A DNA stretch of 64,000 nt from RUG11272 sp045226335 (GTDB lineage Bacteria; Bacillota; Clostridia; Christensenellales; Aristaeellaceae), in the NCBI GenBank assembly GCA_045226335.1, contig JBGVCH010000034.1, positions 1 through 64,000 on the forward strand, given 5' to 3'. The notes below the pieces were generated by a model, which saw nothing but the letters and a program-made list of their open reading frames with translations, was not told the DNA's origin and searched no databases. Positions 1 through 8,214 of this stretch are shown in pieces. Position numbers and translations under genes: made by a program. Position 1 is the stretch's first letter, and each line of letters begins with the position of its first letter.

Positions 1-1
1 G

Positions 2-1798
2 CCCATCCAGTACGTGGACAAGATCGTGGCGGAGACGAAGGACCTGTGGAAGCTGATGAACATCGAGTACGACGACTTTATCCGCACTACGGAAGACCGG
101 CACATGAAGATCGTGCAGAAGATCTTCCGCCGGTTCTACGACCAGGGCGACGTCTACAAGGCGGAGTACGAGGGCATGTACTGCACGCCCTGCGAGTCTT
201 TCTGGACCCCCACCCAGCTGGTGGAGAAGGACGGCGTCAAGGTCTGCCCCGACTGCGGCCGCCCCTGCCAGCCCATGAAGGAGGAGAGCTATTTCTTCCG
301 CATGAGCAAGTACCAGGACTGGATGATCCAATACATCGAGGATCACCCCGAGTTCATCCAGCCCGCCTCCCGGGCCAACGAGATGATCAACAACTTCCTG
401 AAGCCCGGCCTGCAGGACCTGTGCGTCAGCCGCACCAGCGTCAAGTGGGGCGTGCCGGTGGACTTTGACCCCGGTCACACGGTGTATGTGTGGATCGACG
501 CCCTGAGCAACTACATCACCGCCCTGGGCTACGGCACGGACCACGACGAGCTGTTCCGCAAGTTCTGGCCCGCGGACGTGCACCTGGTGGGCAAGGAGAT
601 CGTGCGCTTCCACACCATCTACTGGCCCATCATGCTTCACGCCCTGGGCCTGCCTCTGCCCAAGCAGGTGTTCGGCCACGGCTGGCTGCTCTTCGGCGCG
701 GACCGGATGAGCAAGTCGAAGGGCAACGTGGTCTACCCCGGTCCCATCGTGGCCCGCTACGGCGTGGACGCCCTGCGGTATTACCTCATGCGGGAGATGC
801 CCTTCGGCTCGGACGGCAACTACACCAACGAGTCCTTCCTGATCCGGGTGAACGCGGACCTGGCCAACGACCTGGGCAACCTCGTGAGCCGCACCGTGGC
901 CATGATCGAGAAGTACTTCGACGGCACCATGCCCGCCTGGGACAGCGCCGTCGGGGAACCCGTGGGCGCTGAGCTGCGGGCCCACTGCGCTGCGCTCCCC
1001 GCCGCGGTGGAGGCGCAGATGGACAAGCTGCAGTTCTCCCAGGCCCTGACGGAGATCTGGAAGGTCATCGGCGAGTGCAACAAGTACATCGACCTCACCC
1101 AGCCCTGGGTGCTGGGCCGCGATCCGGAGAAGAAGGGCCTGCTGGGGAACGTGCTGCTGACCCTGGCGGAGTGCGTGCGCTTCGTCAGCGTGCTCATCGG
1201 CCCCTTCATGCCCAACACCCCGGCCCGGATCTTTGAGCAGCTGGGCCTGACGGACGAGAGCCTCAAAACCTGGGAATCCCTTGCCGGCTTCGGCAGCCTG
1301 CCCACGGGCCTGAAAGTGAAAAAAGGCGAAGCCCTCTTCCCCCGCCTGGACGTGAAGAAGGAGCTGGAGGCCCTGGCCGCGGAGGACGCTCCCGCCGCGA
1401 AAGAACCGGAAAAGAAGCCCGAAAAGAAGGCGGAGAAAAAAGAGGAAAAAGCGGAGGACGAGTTCCCCGCGGAGATCTCCATCGACGATTTCGCCAAGTG
1501 CAAGATGCAGGTGGCCCGGGTGCTGAGCTGCGAGAAGGTGCCCAAGAGCAGCAAGCTGCTGAAGTTCCGCCTGTCCTTCGGCGCCGACGGCGAGCGCACC
1601 ATTTTCAGCGGCATCGCGAAGTACTATGACCCCGAAACCCTGGTGGGCAGACAGGTGGCCGCGGTGACCAACCTGGCCCCCCGGAAGATCGCCGGGGAGA
1701 TGAGCGAGGGCATGATCCTCTCCGCCCTGGACGCCGCCGGCAACCTGCGGCTGGTGACGGTCATGGACGGCGTGGAAGACGGAGCGATCCTCGGATGA
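2..1798 (+). CDS. metG: Methionyl-tRNA synthetase (3' part; gene starts upstream)
   Basis: Charges tRNA(Met) with methionine in the cytoplasm. The reading frame is open from base 2, so the N-terminus with the HIGH motif lies outside the window; about 598 residues remain. Visible features are the knuckle with two Cys-x2-Cys pairs (CTPC and CPDC), the KMSKS loop (MSKSKG, near base 708), the helical anticodon-binding domain, a Lys/Glu/Ala-rich linker around bases 1380-1460, and a C-terminal Trbp111/EMAP-type tRNA-binding domain (bases about 1470-1798) that promotes dimerisation in long bacterial MetRS. It overlaps tatD by 4 nt (ATGA), so the two are probably translated together, as in many Firmicutes. 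Confidence 0.97.
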   Translation, partial: PIQYVDKIVAETKDLWKLMNIEYDDFIRTTEDRHMKIVQKIFRRFYDQGDVYKAEYEGMYCTPCESFWTPTQLVEKDGVKVCPDCGRPCQPMKEESYFFRMSKYQDWMIQYIEDHPEFIQPASRANEMINNFLKPGLQDLCVSRTSVKWGVPVDFDPGHTVYVWIDALSNYITALGYGTDHDELFRKFWPADVHLVGKEIVRFHTIYWPIMLHALGLPLPKQVFGHGWLLFGADRMSKSKGNVVYPGPIVARYGVDALRYYLMREMPFGSDGNYTNESFLIRVNADLANDLGNLVSRTVAMIEKYFDGTMPAWDSAVGEPVGAELRAHCAALPAAVEAQMDKLQFSQALTEIWKVIGECNKYIDLTQPWVLGRDPEKKGLLGNVLLTLAECVRFVSVLIGPFMPNTPARIFEQLGLTDESLKTWESLAGFGSLPTGLKVKKGEALFPRLDVKKELEALAAEDAPAAKEPEKKPEKKAEKKEEKAEDEFPAEISIDDFAKCKMQVARVLSCEKVPKSSKLLKFRLSFGADGERTIFSGIAKYYDPETLVGRQVAAVTNLAPRKIAGEMSEGMILSALDAAGNLRLVTVMDGVEDGAILG

Positions 1799-2574
1799 GC
1801 GCGGAACTCTACGATTCCCACTGCCACATCGACGGCCAACAGTTTGACGCGGACCGGGAGGCCCTTCACGCCAGGATGCTGGCGGCGGGGGTCACCCGCT
1901 TCGCCGTCATCGGCACGGATCTCGCCTCTTCCCGGATCGCCATGGATTACGCCGCCGCCCATGAAGGCGCCGTGGCGGCCATCGGCTTTCACCCCGGGGA
2001 CTGCGCGCCCTACCGTGGCGACGAAGACCTGGCGCAGCTGGCGGCCTGGTCCAAAGAGAGCGTGGTCCGGGCCATCGGGGAGATCGGCCTGGACTACCAC
2101 TGGCCCGACAACCCGCCCCACGCGTTCCAGCAGCGGGTCTGCGCCGACCAGATCGAGCTGGCCTGGCAGCTGGGCCTGCCCTGCACCTTCCATGTGCGGG
2201 AGGCCCACCCCGACATGCTGACCCTGCTGAAAGCCCACCGGGACCACCTCACCGGCGGCATCATGCACTGCTTTTCCGGCAGCTGGGAGACCGCCCAGGA
2301 GTACCTGCGGCTGGGCTACATGATCTCCTTCGCCGGCCCGGTGACCTTCAAAAACGCCCGGAAACTCCACGAGGTCGCGGCAAAGTGTCCCGGGGACCGG
2401 ATCCTCATCGAGACCGACAGCCCCTACATGGCGCCGGAACCCGTCCGGGGCACCCGCAACGAGCCGACCAACGTGCGGCACGTCGCCGCCCGGATCGCGG
2501 AACTGCGGGGCGAGACCTTTGAGGCAACGACGGCGGCCACCACGGCCAATGCCATCGCGGTCTACGGCGCTTGA
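1795..2574 (+). CDS. tatD: TatD family metal-dependent hydrolase (DNase)
   Basis: Amidohydrolase-fold TIM-barrel protein of 259 residues, the usual TatD/YcfH length. Metal-ligand motifs are present in order: HCHIDG near the N-terminus, the Glu of GEIGLDYHW, the His of TFHVREAHPD, MHCFSGSWE, and the Asp of ETDSPYMAPE. Family members act as 3'-5' DNases or D-aminoacyl-tRNA deacylases; the exact activity here cannot be read from sequence. The start overlaps the metG stop by 4 nt. The next gene's promoter begins inside the tatD stop codon. Confidence 0.95.
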   Translation: MSAELYDSHCHIDGQQFDADREALHARMLAAGVTRFAVIGTDLASSRIAMDYAAAHEGAVAAIGFHPGDCAPYRGDEDLAQLAAWSKESVVRAIGEIGLDYHWPDNPPHAFQQRVCADQIELAWQLGLPCTFHVREAHPDMLTLLKAHRDHLTGGIMHCFSGSWETAQEYLRLGYMISFAGPVTFKNARKLHEVAAKCPGDRILIETDSPYMAPEPVRGTRNEPTNVRHVAARIAELRGETFEATTAATTANAIAVYGA

Positions 2575-2598
2575 CAAAGCAGGGAAATACCGTATAAT
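2571..2598 (+). promoter_or_regulatory. Sigma-A type promoter for the 2639 membrane-protein gene
   Basis: TTGACA at 2571-2576, a 16-bp spacer, and a perfect TATAAT at 2593-2598. The -35 box overlaps the TGA stop of tatD. Both hexamers match consensus and lie about 40 bp before the next start codon. Confidence 0.85.
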
Positions 2599-2638
2599 GG
2601 TGTCAACTGCTGAAACAGCAAATGAGGGAGGTTTTTTG

Positions 2639-3577
2639 ATGACGTACAGAACGGACCCCGGGTACGACGAGACCTACAACAGCGGTTATGACAGCGGATA
2701 CGAGGAGGGCTATGAGTCCGAACCGGACGCGCGGGAATACATCAACACGGTGAAATCGGTGTTCCTGGCGATTTTGAAGCTCATCACGGGCCTGATCGGA
2801 CTGGCGCTGATCATCCTGGTCATTGTCGGTTTGAGCGGCCTGGCCGAGACGGTCCATAATGGGCTGAACAGCATCGATTCCAAAGAGCTGAGAGACGCGC
2901 TGAGGAACATTCCCTGGGATGACTTCACCAGAGGGACGGGCTTTGTGGCCATCCTGTTCATGGTCATTGCCATCTCCCATCTGCTCAGCATGGCAATGAA
3001 CGGCATCGGCGCGTTCCTGCTGCGGGTGGCCAAGCACGGCGCCACGCCGGTGCAGATCGCTCACATCGTCTACACCGTCTTCGGCATCATCCGCTTCGTG
3101 CTCTGGTGCGTGATCGGCACCCTGGCCATGATCGGCCTGATCGTGGCGGGCTCCGCCGTCAGCGAGGCGGTGGACATCAAGGCCATCCTCGGCGATCTCG
3201 GCGCTCAGGGCGGCCTCGCCGTGGCCTATGTGCCCACCATGATCGTCCTGATCTTCATGCTGCTGATCGGAAAGTTCCTCTACCACCTGAGCGTGTCGAA
3301 GGTCATGTCCCACACCCGCAAGGAGCTGTCCCAGGGCCGCCTGATCGCGCTGCCCTTCTACAACAAGCTCCCCGGCCGCTGCATCTTCCTGGTGGTGGTG
3401 TACGGCATCATGTTCACGCTGAACGCCGTGCTGTTCATTGTCGCCGGTTCTTCCACGAACAGCATGTCCGGCGCGCTGGTTGCCATCGCGATCCTGGCGA
3501 TCCCGCTGGCCCTGCACTATCTGCGGCTCTTCCTGGTCATGGGCTGTGCCAAGGACTTCAGCCGCGCCCACGAATGA
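2639..3577 (+). CDS. Polytopic membrane protein of unknown function
   Basis: 312 residues starting at the ATG after GAGGGAGG (2623-2630). The first 35 residues are acidic and Tyr/Gly-rich (repeated GYD/GYE), followed by about six hydrophobic segments: residues about 43-68, 100-125, 140-175, 195-215, 245-270 and 280-302. No catalytic motif is recognised. It has its own promoter and is followed by a hairpin terminator, so it seems monocistronic. The acidic Tyr-rich cytoplasmic tail followed by membrane helices is the only distinctive property. It could be a small transporter or a membrane-organising protein, but no family is assigned. Confidence 0.75.
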   Translation: MTYRTDPGYDETYNSGYDSGYEEGYESEPDAREYINTVKSVFLAILKLITGLIGLALIILVIVGLSGLAETVHNGLNSIDSKELRDALRNIPWDDFTRGTGFVAILFMVIAISHLLSMAMNGIGAFLLRVAKHGATPVQIAHIVYTVFGIIRFVLWCVIGTLAMIGLIVAGSAVSEAVDIKAILGDLGAQGGLAVAYVPTMIVLIFMLLIGKFLYHLSVSKVMSHTRKELSQGRLIALPFYNKLPGRCIFLVVVYGIMFTLNAVLFIVAGSSTNSMSGALVAIAILAIPLALHYLRLFLVMGCAKDFSRAHE

Positions 3578-3593
3578 GAACAGACTTTCCGCG

Positions 3594-3637
3594 CTGCGCC
3601 GCAACTCCGGGAGACCGGGGCTGCGGCGCAGTTTGTT
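3594..3637 (+). terminator. Rho-independent terminator after the membrane-protein gene
   Basis: Perfect 10-bp stem CTGCGCCGCA (3594-3603) with TGCGGCGCAG (3622-3631), an inner CCGG/CCGG stem in the loop, then TTTGTT. The T tract is short, so termination may be partial. Confidence 0.6.
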
Positions 3638-3639
3638 CA

Positions 3640-4095
3640 CGGGTGGCGGGTGCCCCACCACGGCTGTGACGGTCCCAATTCGGAATTCGGAATTGGAACA
3701 ACTGCGGCGGTCGCGGAGATTGCCCCACCACCGCTGCGGCGGACATGAGGATGCCCCACCACCGCAGCGGCGGTCCCCCTCCCCGGCAAGCCGGGGAGGA
3801 AGGAGGGCACGGCTGGAGTGAATCCCCGTGCGGCAATCCGGCTTCACACGAATCTCAGTTATGAATTACAAATCAAGCAAAGGTATGCACCCGAAGGTCC
3901 AGGGCGATCGGAAAGCCCTGGCCGAGGCCCGCAGGCCTCGGAATCCCTTTGTTTTCATTTAGCTTTCTTAACACGGAAGAGTATCACACTCCCGAAACCC
4001 CAAACGCCGCCAACCCCTTCTCCCCGGCTTGCCGGGGAGATGTCGCCGCAGCGACAGAGGGGCATCCGACTCCACCGCTGCGGCAGCGACAAAAG
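3640..4095. repeat. Intergenic cluster of short palindromic repeats
   Basis: No gene is supported here. The region holds three copies of TGCCCCACCAC (3651-3661, 3721-3731, 3752-3762) and an inverted CCGCTGCGG/CCGCAGCGG pair. Two near-identical palindromes are CCTCCCCGGC-AA-GCCGGGGAGG (3778-3799) and CTCCCCGGC-TT-GCCGGGGAG (4020-4039). An AATTCGG direct repeat lies at 3676-3695. The composition and repeated hairpins suggest non-coding REP/MITE-like genomic repeats. Confidence 0.6.
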
Positions 4096-4130
4096 GGCGT
4101 TCCGGTCATCACGCGAGAGGAGATGAGCGT

Positions 4131-4781
4131 ATGGTTGAACCCGGCCTTTACCGCCATTTCAAGGGCGGGCTGTACCAGGTGCTGGACACGGCGAAGCACT
4201 CCGAGACCCTGGAGGAGATGGTGGTGTACCGGGCACTGTACGGAAACCACGGCCTGTGGGTGCGGCCCGCGGCCATGTGGGACGAGACCGTCACCCGGGA
4301 GGGCCGGACCTTCCGGCGGTTTTCGCCTGTGCCGCCCTACCACTTCTACGGCTGGGCATGGGCGGACGTCCCGCCCCTCTCCCCGGCGGACGCGGATCTC
4401 CGGGATCCCCGGATGCTCTACGACCGGCTGATGTCCTGCTGGTGCGCCGAGACCTGCGCGCCCCGGATGCGGGCGGACTGGTCCCCGGCCAACCCCACCC
4501 TGGGGCAGTGCTCCATCACGGCCTTTCTGGCGCAGGACATCTACGGCGGCCGGGTGTACGGCGTGCCCCTGCCGGACGGGAATTTCCACTGCTTCAACGT
4601 CGTGGGAGACCGGGTCTTCGACCTCACCAGCGAGCAGTTCGGCGACACCGTCCTGGACTACACGGACTGTCCGGAGCAGTTCCGGGAGGTGCACTTCGCC
4701 AAGGCGGAGAAGGCGGCACGATACCGTCTGTTGAAGGAGAAACTGAGCGGCGCCGTCATGGCTTTGAGGCCGGGAAGCTGA
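4131..4781 (+). CDS. DUF1653 domain protein with YunG-like C-terminal domain
   Basis: 216 residues; the ATG at 4131 follows GAGAGGAG with 8-nt spacing. Residues 1-70 match the DUF1653 signature (GLYRHFKGGLYQVL, AKHSETLEE, VVYRALYG, WVRPAAMW). Residues about 95-205 resemble YunG-like proteins (TLGQCSITAFLAQDIYGG, FNVVGDRVFDLTSEQFG). DUF1653 usually occurs alone as a small cytoplasmic protein; here it is joined to a second domain. Neither domain has an established reaction. A short palindromic-repeat region precedes the gene, and an AT-rich operator region follows it. Confidence 0.85.
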   Translation: MVEPGLYRHFKGGLYQVLDTAKHSETLEEMVVYRALYGNHGLWVRPAAMWDETVTREGRTFRRFSPVPPYHFYGWAWADVPPLSPADADLRDPRMLYDRLMSCWCAETCAPRMRADWSPANPTLGQCSITAFLAQDIYGGRVYGVPLPDGNFHCFNVVGDRVFDLTSEQFGDTVLDYTDCPEQFREVHFAKAEKAARYRLLKEKLSGAVMALRPGS

Positions 4782-4826
4782 TGGCACTTCCCGTAAAGGG
4801 CAGTCTTTGGCGCGGACATGCAGCTG

Positions 4827-4897
4827 CCAAATCGTAATTTGACAAATTTAGATTAGACAAATTATGATTTGACAAATTACGATTTGGGAGTTACAAT
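4827..4897 (+). promoter_or_regulatory. AT-rich promoter with perfect inverted repeat, upstream of the AAA ATPase
   Basis: CCAAATCGTAATTTG (4827-4841) and CAAATTACGATTTGG (4873-4887) form a perfect 15-bp inverted repeat. Between them, three iterations of an ATTWGACAAAT-like unit begin near 4837, 4853 and 4867. A promoter lies inside: TTGACA 4869-4874, 17-bp spacer, TACAAT 4892-4897. The palindrome covers the -35 box, so the site looks like an operator, possibly bound by the winged-helix domain of the downstream ATPase. Confidence 0.75.
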
Positions 4898-4923
4898 GGG
4901 GATACAGAGGGGAGGTGTCCGCC

Positions 4924-6300
4924 GTGTTTTACTTCAGAGAAGAAGAACTGCAGAAACTGGCACAGTTTTGTCAGCGGCCGGAAACCAAGGCCATGGCGGT
5001 TTACGGACGGCGAAGAGCGGGAAAGACCTGCCTGCTGACCGAGTTTATGCAGCGTCACAGGAATGGGATGGCCTTTCTGTACTTCCAGTGTATGAGCTAT
5101 GACTACCATACCTGTCTGACGGATTTTCTGGCGGTTGCGGCCCGCATGTTTCCCGACCACCGACTTCTGCCCGCCGCCACAACCTTTCATGATGCCATAG
5201 ATGACATGGCCCGCTCGCATCCGGAGCCCCTCTGCATCATCATCGACGAGTTTCCTTTCCTGTGCAGGAAGCGGGAAGACGCCATCGCGGAGTTTCAATG
5301 GATCATTGACCACGGCCTTCGGGACGTCAAGCTGATCCTGACCGGTTCCAACCGCTCCTTTATGGCGCATCAGATCCAGCAGTACGAATCCCCGCTGTAC
5401 GGGCGGTTTGACGAGATCATGGAGGTCAAGCCCTTCTCTTTTCCGCAGATCATGGAACTGTTTCCTGACCCGGAAGACGCGATGCAGGTGTATGCGATGA
5501 CGGGCGGTGTGGCGCAGTATGTGCGGTTCTTTCAGGCTTATCCTTCCGTCCGGGAAGCGACGGCCGCTCTCTTTTTCCGCTCGGATGGCCGCCTGGTGCG
5601 CGAAGCGCCCAACATGCTGCTCCAGGAGCTTCGGGACCCCACCACCTATGAGCGCATCCTGCGCGCCCTGGGCAGCGGCCGGAAAACGACCGCGCAGATC
5701 GCATCCCAGAGCGGGCTGGACGTCCGGGGGCTTTCACCCTATCTGAACAGACTGTCGGAACTGAACGTGATCGATACGGTCCTGAATCCGGTGTCGGCTG
5801 ACAAGCGCAGCCAGCGCTACCGGATCACGGATCTGCTGTTCCGGTTTCATTACACCTTCGTCGAGCCGAACATGTCGATGATCAACGCCCTGCAGGATGA
5901 GGCCGCGGCCTTCATCCTCGCGGATCGGTACCAGGAATACCTGGGGACGGTTTACGAAGACGTGATCCGGAGCAGCTGCTACCGCTATGCCCGGGAGGGG
6001 AGGCTGCCTTTCATGCCGAGGGCGGTTGGCTCCTGGTGGGGCCCTGTTTGCGAGGACGGCGTATGGTTTGAGAGCGAGATCGATGTGCTGGCGCTGGATG
6101 ATCGCCATATCGTGGTCGGCGAGTGTAAATACCGCGGCAAGCAGGTCGGGATGAAGGAGTATCACAGCCTGCGGATGAAAGCGGCCTTCGTCCAGGCGAA
6201 AGGCCGGGAAATCTGCTACCTGCTGGCCAGCAAAAGCGGGTTCACCGACGAGCTGAGGAGCATTGCCGATCCCAACCTGATCCTGATCGACCTGATCTGA
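4924..6300 (+). CDS. Archaeal-type AAA ATPase with DUF234 C-terminal domain
   Basis: 458 residues from the GTG at 4924, 8 nt after GGGGAGG; the earlier in-frame GTG at 4915 overlaps that ribosome site. The N-terminus (FYFREEEL) is typical of the family. Walker A is GRRRAGKTCLL and Walker B is CIIIDEFPFL. A winged-helix segment follows (about residues 235-285, from the RILRALGSGRKTTAQIA region). The C-terminal DUF234 region contains EIDVLAL and VVGECKY, an Asp/Glu-x-Lys pattern seen in PD-(D/E)XK-like folds. Members are NTPases of poorly known role, often linked to mobile elements or genome conflict. It reads into uvrC 17 nt later but has its own operator-like promoter. Confidence 0.9.
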   Translation: MFYFREEELQKLAQFCQRPETKAMAVYGRRRAGKTCLLTEFMQRHRNGMAFLYFQCMSYDYHTCLTDFLAVAARMFPDHRLLPAATTFHDAIDDMARSHPEPLCIIIDEFPFLCRKREDAIAEFQWIIDHGLRDVKLILTGSNRSFMAHQIQQYESPLYGRFDEIMEVKPFSFPQIMELFPDPEDAMQVYAMTGGVAQYVRFFQAYPSVREATAALFFRSDGRLVREAPNMLLQELRDPTTYERILRALGSGRKTTAQIASQSGLDVRGLSPYLNRLSELNVIDTVLNPVSADKRSQRYRITDLLFRFHYTFVEPNMSMINALQDEAAAFILADRYQEYLGTVYEDVIRSSCYRYAREGRLPFMPRAVGSWWGPVCEDGVWFESEIDVLALDDRHIVVGECKYRGKQVGMKEYHSLRMKAAFVQAKGREICYLLASKSGFTDELRSIADPNLILIDLI

Positions 6301-6317
6301 CGGCAAAGGAGTTCTGA

Positions 6318-8210
6318 ATGTCCAGAACCGACTGGGGTGAAAACCTCGAACTCAAGATTTCCATGCTCCCGGAGAGCCCGGGCTGCTACCTGATGAAGGA
6401 CGCCGCCGGGACCATCATTTACGTGGGCAAGGCCGTGAACCTGAAGAACCGGGTGCGGTCCTATTTCCGCGACACGGAGCACACCCCCAAGGTGGCCGCC
6501 ATGGTGGCCCGCATCGCGGACTTTGAGGTGCTGCTGTGCGAGAGCAACCTGGAGGCCCTGTGCCTGGAGTGCAACCTCATCAAGGAGCACAAGCCCTACT
6601 ACAACATCCTGCTGAAGGACGACAAGCACTATCCCTACCTGCGGCTGGACCTGCGGGAGCCCTTTCCGCGGCTGACCCTGGCCCGGCGGATGCAGAAGGA
6701 CGGCGCGCGGTACTTCGGGCCCTACATCGGCGCCACGGCGGTGCGGCAGGTCATCGACGCGGTGCGGGACGTCTTCCCCCTGCGGACCTGCGCGAAAAAG
6801 CTGCCCCCGGCCAATCCCCAGCGGCCCTGCATCAACCACGATATCGGCAAGTGCCTGGCCCCCTGCGCGGGGAAGTGCACCGAGGCGGAGTACTGGGACA
6901 TGATGGACGGGGTGCTGTCCTTCCTCAACGGGGACTACGGCCCGGTGATCGACAAGCTCACGGCCCGGATGAACACCGCGGCGGAGCGGATGGAGTACGA
7001 GCAGGCGGCGGCCATCCGGGACAAGATCCGGGACGTGCGGGGGCTGATGGAGCGGCAGATCGCCATCCGAACGGACCGCAGCGAACAGGACATCATCGCC
7101 CTGGCCCGGGACGGCCTGGACGCCATGGCGCAGATCATCTACGTCCGGGGCGGGCGGATGCTGGGGGGCGACCACTTCCTGCTGCCCCGGGAGGGCGGCG
7201 AGGACCCCGGCGAGGTGCTGGCGGGCTTCCTGACCCAGGTGTACGGCGAAGGCGCGCTGATCCCTCGGCACGTGCTGGTGCAGGCCCTGCCGGAGGGCGC
7301 CGCGGAGCAGCTGGAGCAGTGGCTGCGGCAGCAGAAGGGGAGCGCGGTGACGCTCTCCACCCCAAAGCGCGGCGAGAAGCATGACCTGGTGCTGCTGGCG
7401 GAGAAGAACGCCCGGGACGCCCTGGAGAAGCGCAACGCCCGGGCGGCGGTGCGGGAGGAGCGCACCAGCGGCGCCGCCGCCAACCTGGGCCGGATCCTGG
7501 GCATGGACCGCTATCCCCGGCGCATCGAGGGCTACGACATCTCCAACACCCAGGGGGTCCTGTCCGTGGGCTCCATGGTGGTGTTCATCGACGGCGTTCC
7601 GGCCAAGAAGGAGTACCGGCAGTTCCGCATCAAAACCGTGGAGGGCGCCAACGACTTCGCCTCCCTGAACGAGGTCCTGGGCCGGCGCTTCGCCCACGGG
7701 CTGCAGGAGAAAAAGGAGCGGGAAGAAAAGGGCCTTCCGGCGGCGGGGGGCAGGTTCTCCGACCTGCCGGATCTGGTGCTCATCGACGGCGGCCCGCAGC
7801 AGCTGCGCTTCGCCCTGGACGCCCTGAAGGCCATGGGAGCGGAGGTGGCCATGTTCGGCCTGGCCAAGAAACAGGAGGAGATCTACCTCCCGGACCGGGA
7901 GGAGCCCATCCTGCTGGACCACCGCACGCCGGAGCTGCAGCTGATCCAGCGCGTCCGGGACGAGGCGCACCGCACCGCCATCACCCACCACCGCGGCCTG
8001 CGGGACAAAGCCTTTACCCACTCGGCCCTGGATGATATCGACGGCATCGGTCCCAAGCGCCGCAAGGCCCTGCTGAAGCGCTTCGGCAGCCTGAAGGCCG
8101 TGAAAGCCGCCTCGCCGGAGGAGCTGGCGGCCGCGGAGGGCATGACCGCCGCCGCGGCCCGGGCGGTCTACGCATATTTTCACCCGGAAGAGAACCCGGA
8201 AAGGAGCTGA
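6318..8210 (+). CDS. uvrC: Excinuclease ABC subunit C
   Basis: Dual-incision nuclease of nucleotide excision repair, recruited by UvrB at damaged DNA. 630 residues, a normal length. Domains in order: GIY-YIG nuclease (GCYLM and IIYVGKAVNLKNRV, residues about 13-90), a UVR helix motif that contacts UvrB (about 200-235, AERMEYEQAAAIRDKIRDV), the RNase H-like 3' half (DISNTQG, then LVLIDGGPQQL), and a C-terminal tandem helix-hairpin-helix (IDGIGPKRRKALL). The start follows AAAGGAG at 6305-6311. uvrA is on the same strand 13 kb downstream; uvrB is not in the window. Confidence 0.98.
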   Translation: MSRTDWGENLELKISMLPESPGCYLMKDAAGTIIYVGKAVNLKNRVRSYFRDTEHTPKVAAMVARIADFEVLLCESNLEALCLECNLIKEHKPYYNILLKDDKHYPYLRLDLREPFPRLTLARRMQKDGARYFGPYIGATAVRQVIDAVRDVFPLRTCAKKLPPANPQRPCINHDIGKCLAPCAGKCTEAEYWDMMDGVLSFLNGDYGPVIDKLTARMNTAAERMEYEQAAAIRDKIRDVRGLMERQIAIRTDRSEQDIIALARDGLDAMAQIIYVRGGRMLGGDHFLLPREGGEDPGEVLAGFLTQVYGEGALIPRHVLVQALPEGAAEQLEQWLRQQKGSAVTLSTPKRGEKHDLVLLAEKNARDALEKRNARAAVREERTSGAAANLGRILGMDRYPRRIEGYDISNTQGVLSVGSMVVFIDGVPAKKEYRQFRIKTVEGANDFASLNEVLGRRFAHGLQEKKEREEKGLPAAGGRFSDLPDLVLIDGGPQQLRFALDALKAMGAEVAMFGLAKKQEEIYLPDREEPILLDHRTPELQLIQRVRDEAHRTAITHHRGLRDKAFTHSALDDIDGIGPKRRKALLKRFGSLKAVKAASPEELAAAEGMTAAAARAVYAYFHPEENPERS

Positions 8211-8214
8211 CGGT

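Noticed and set aside
3818..4126. 102-codon open frame between repeats
   Set aside because: It runs through palindromic repeat DNA, has no ribosome site and no protein-like composition.
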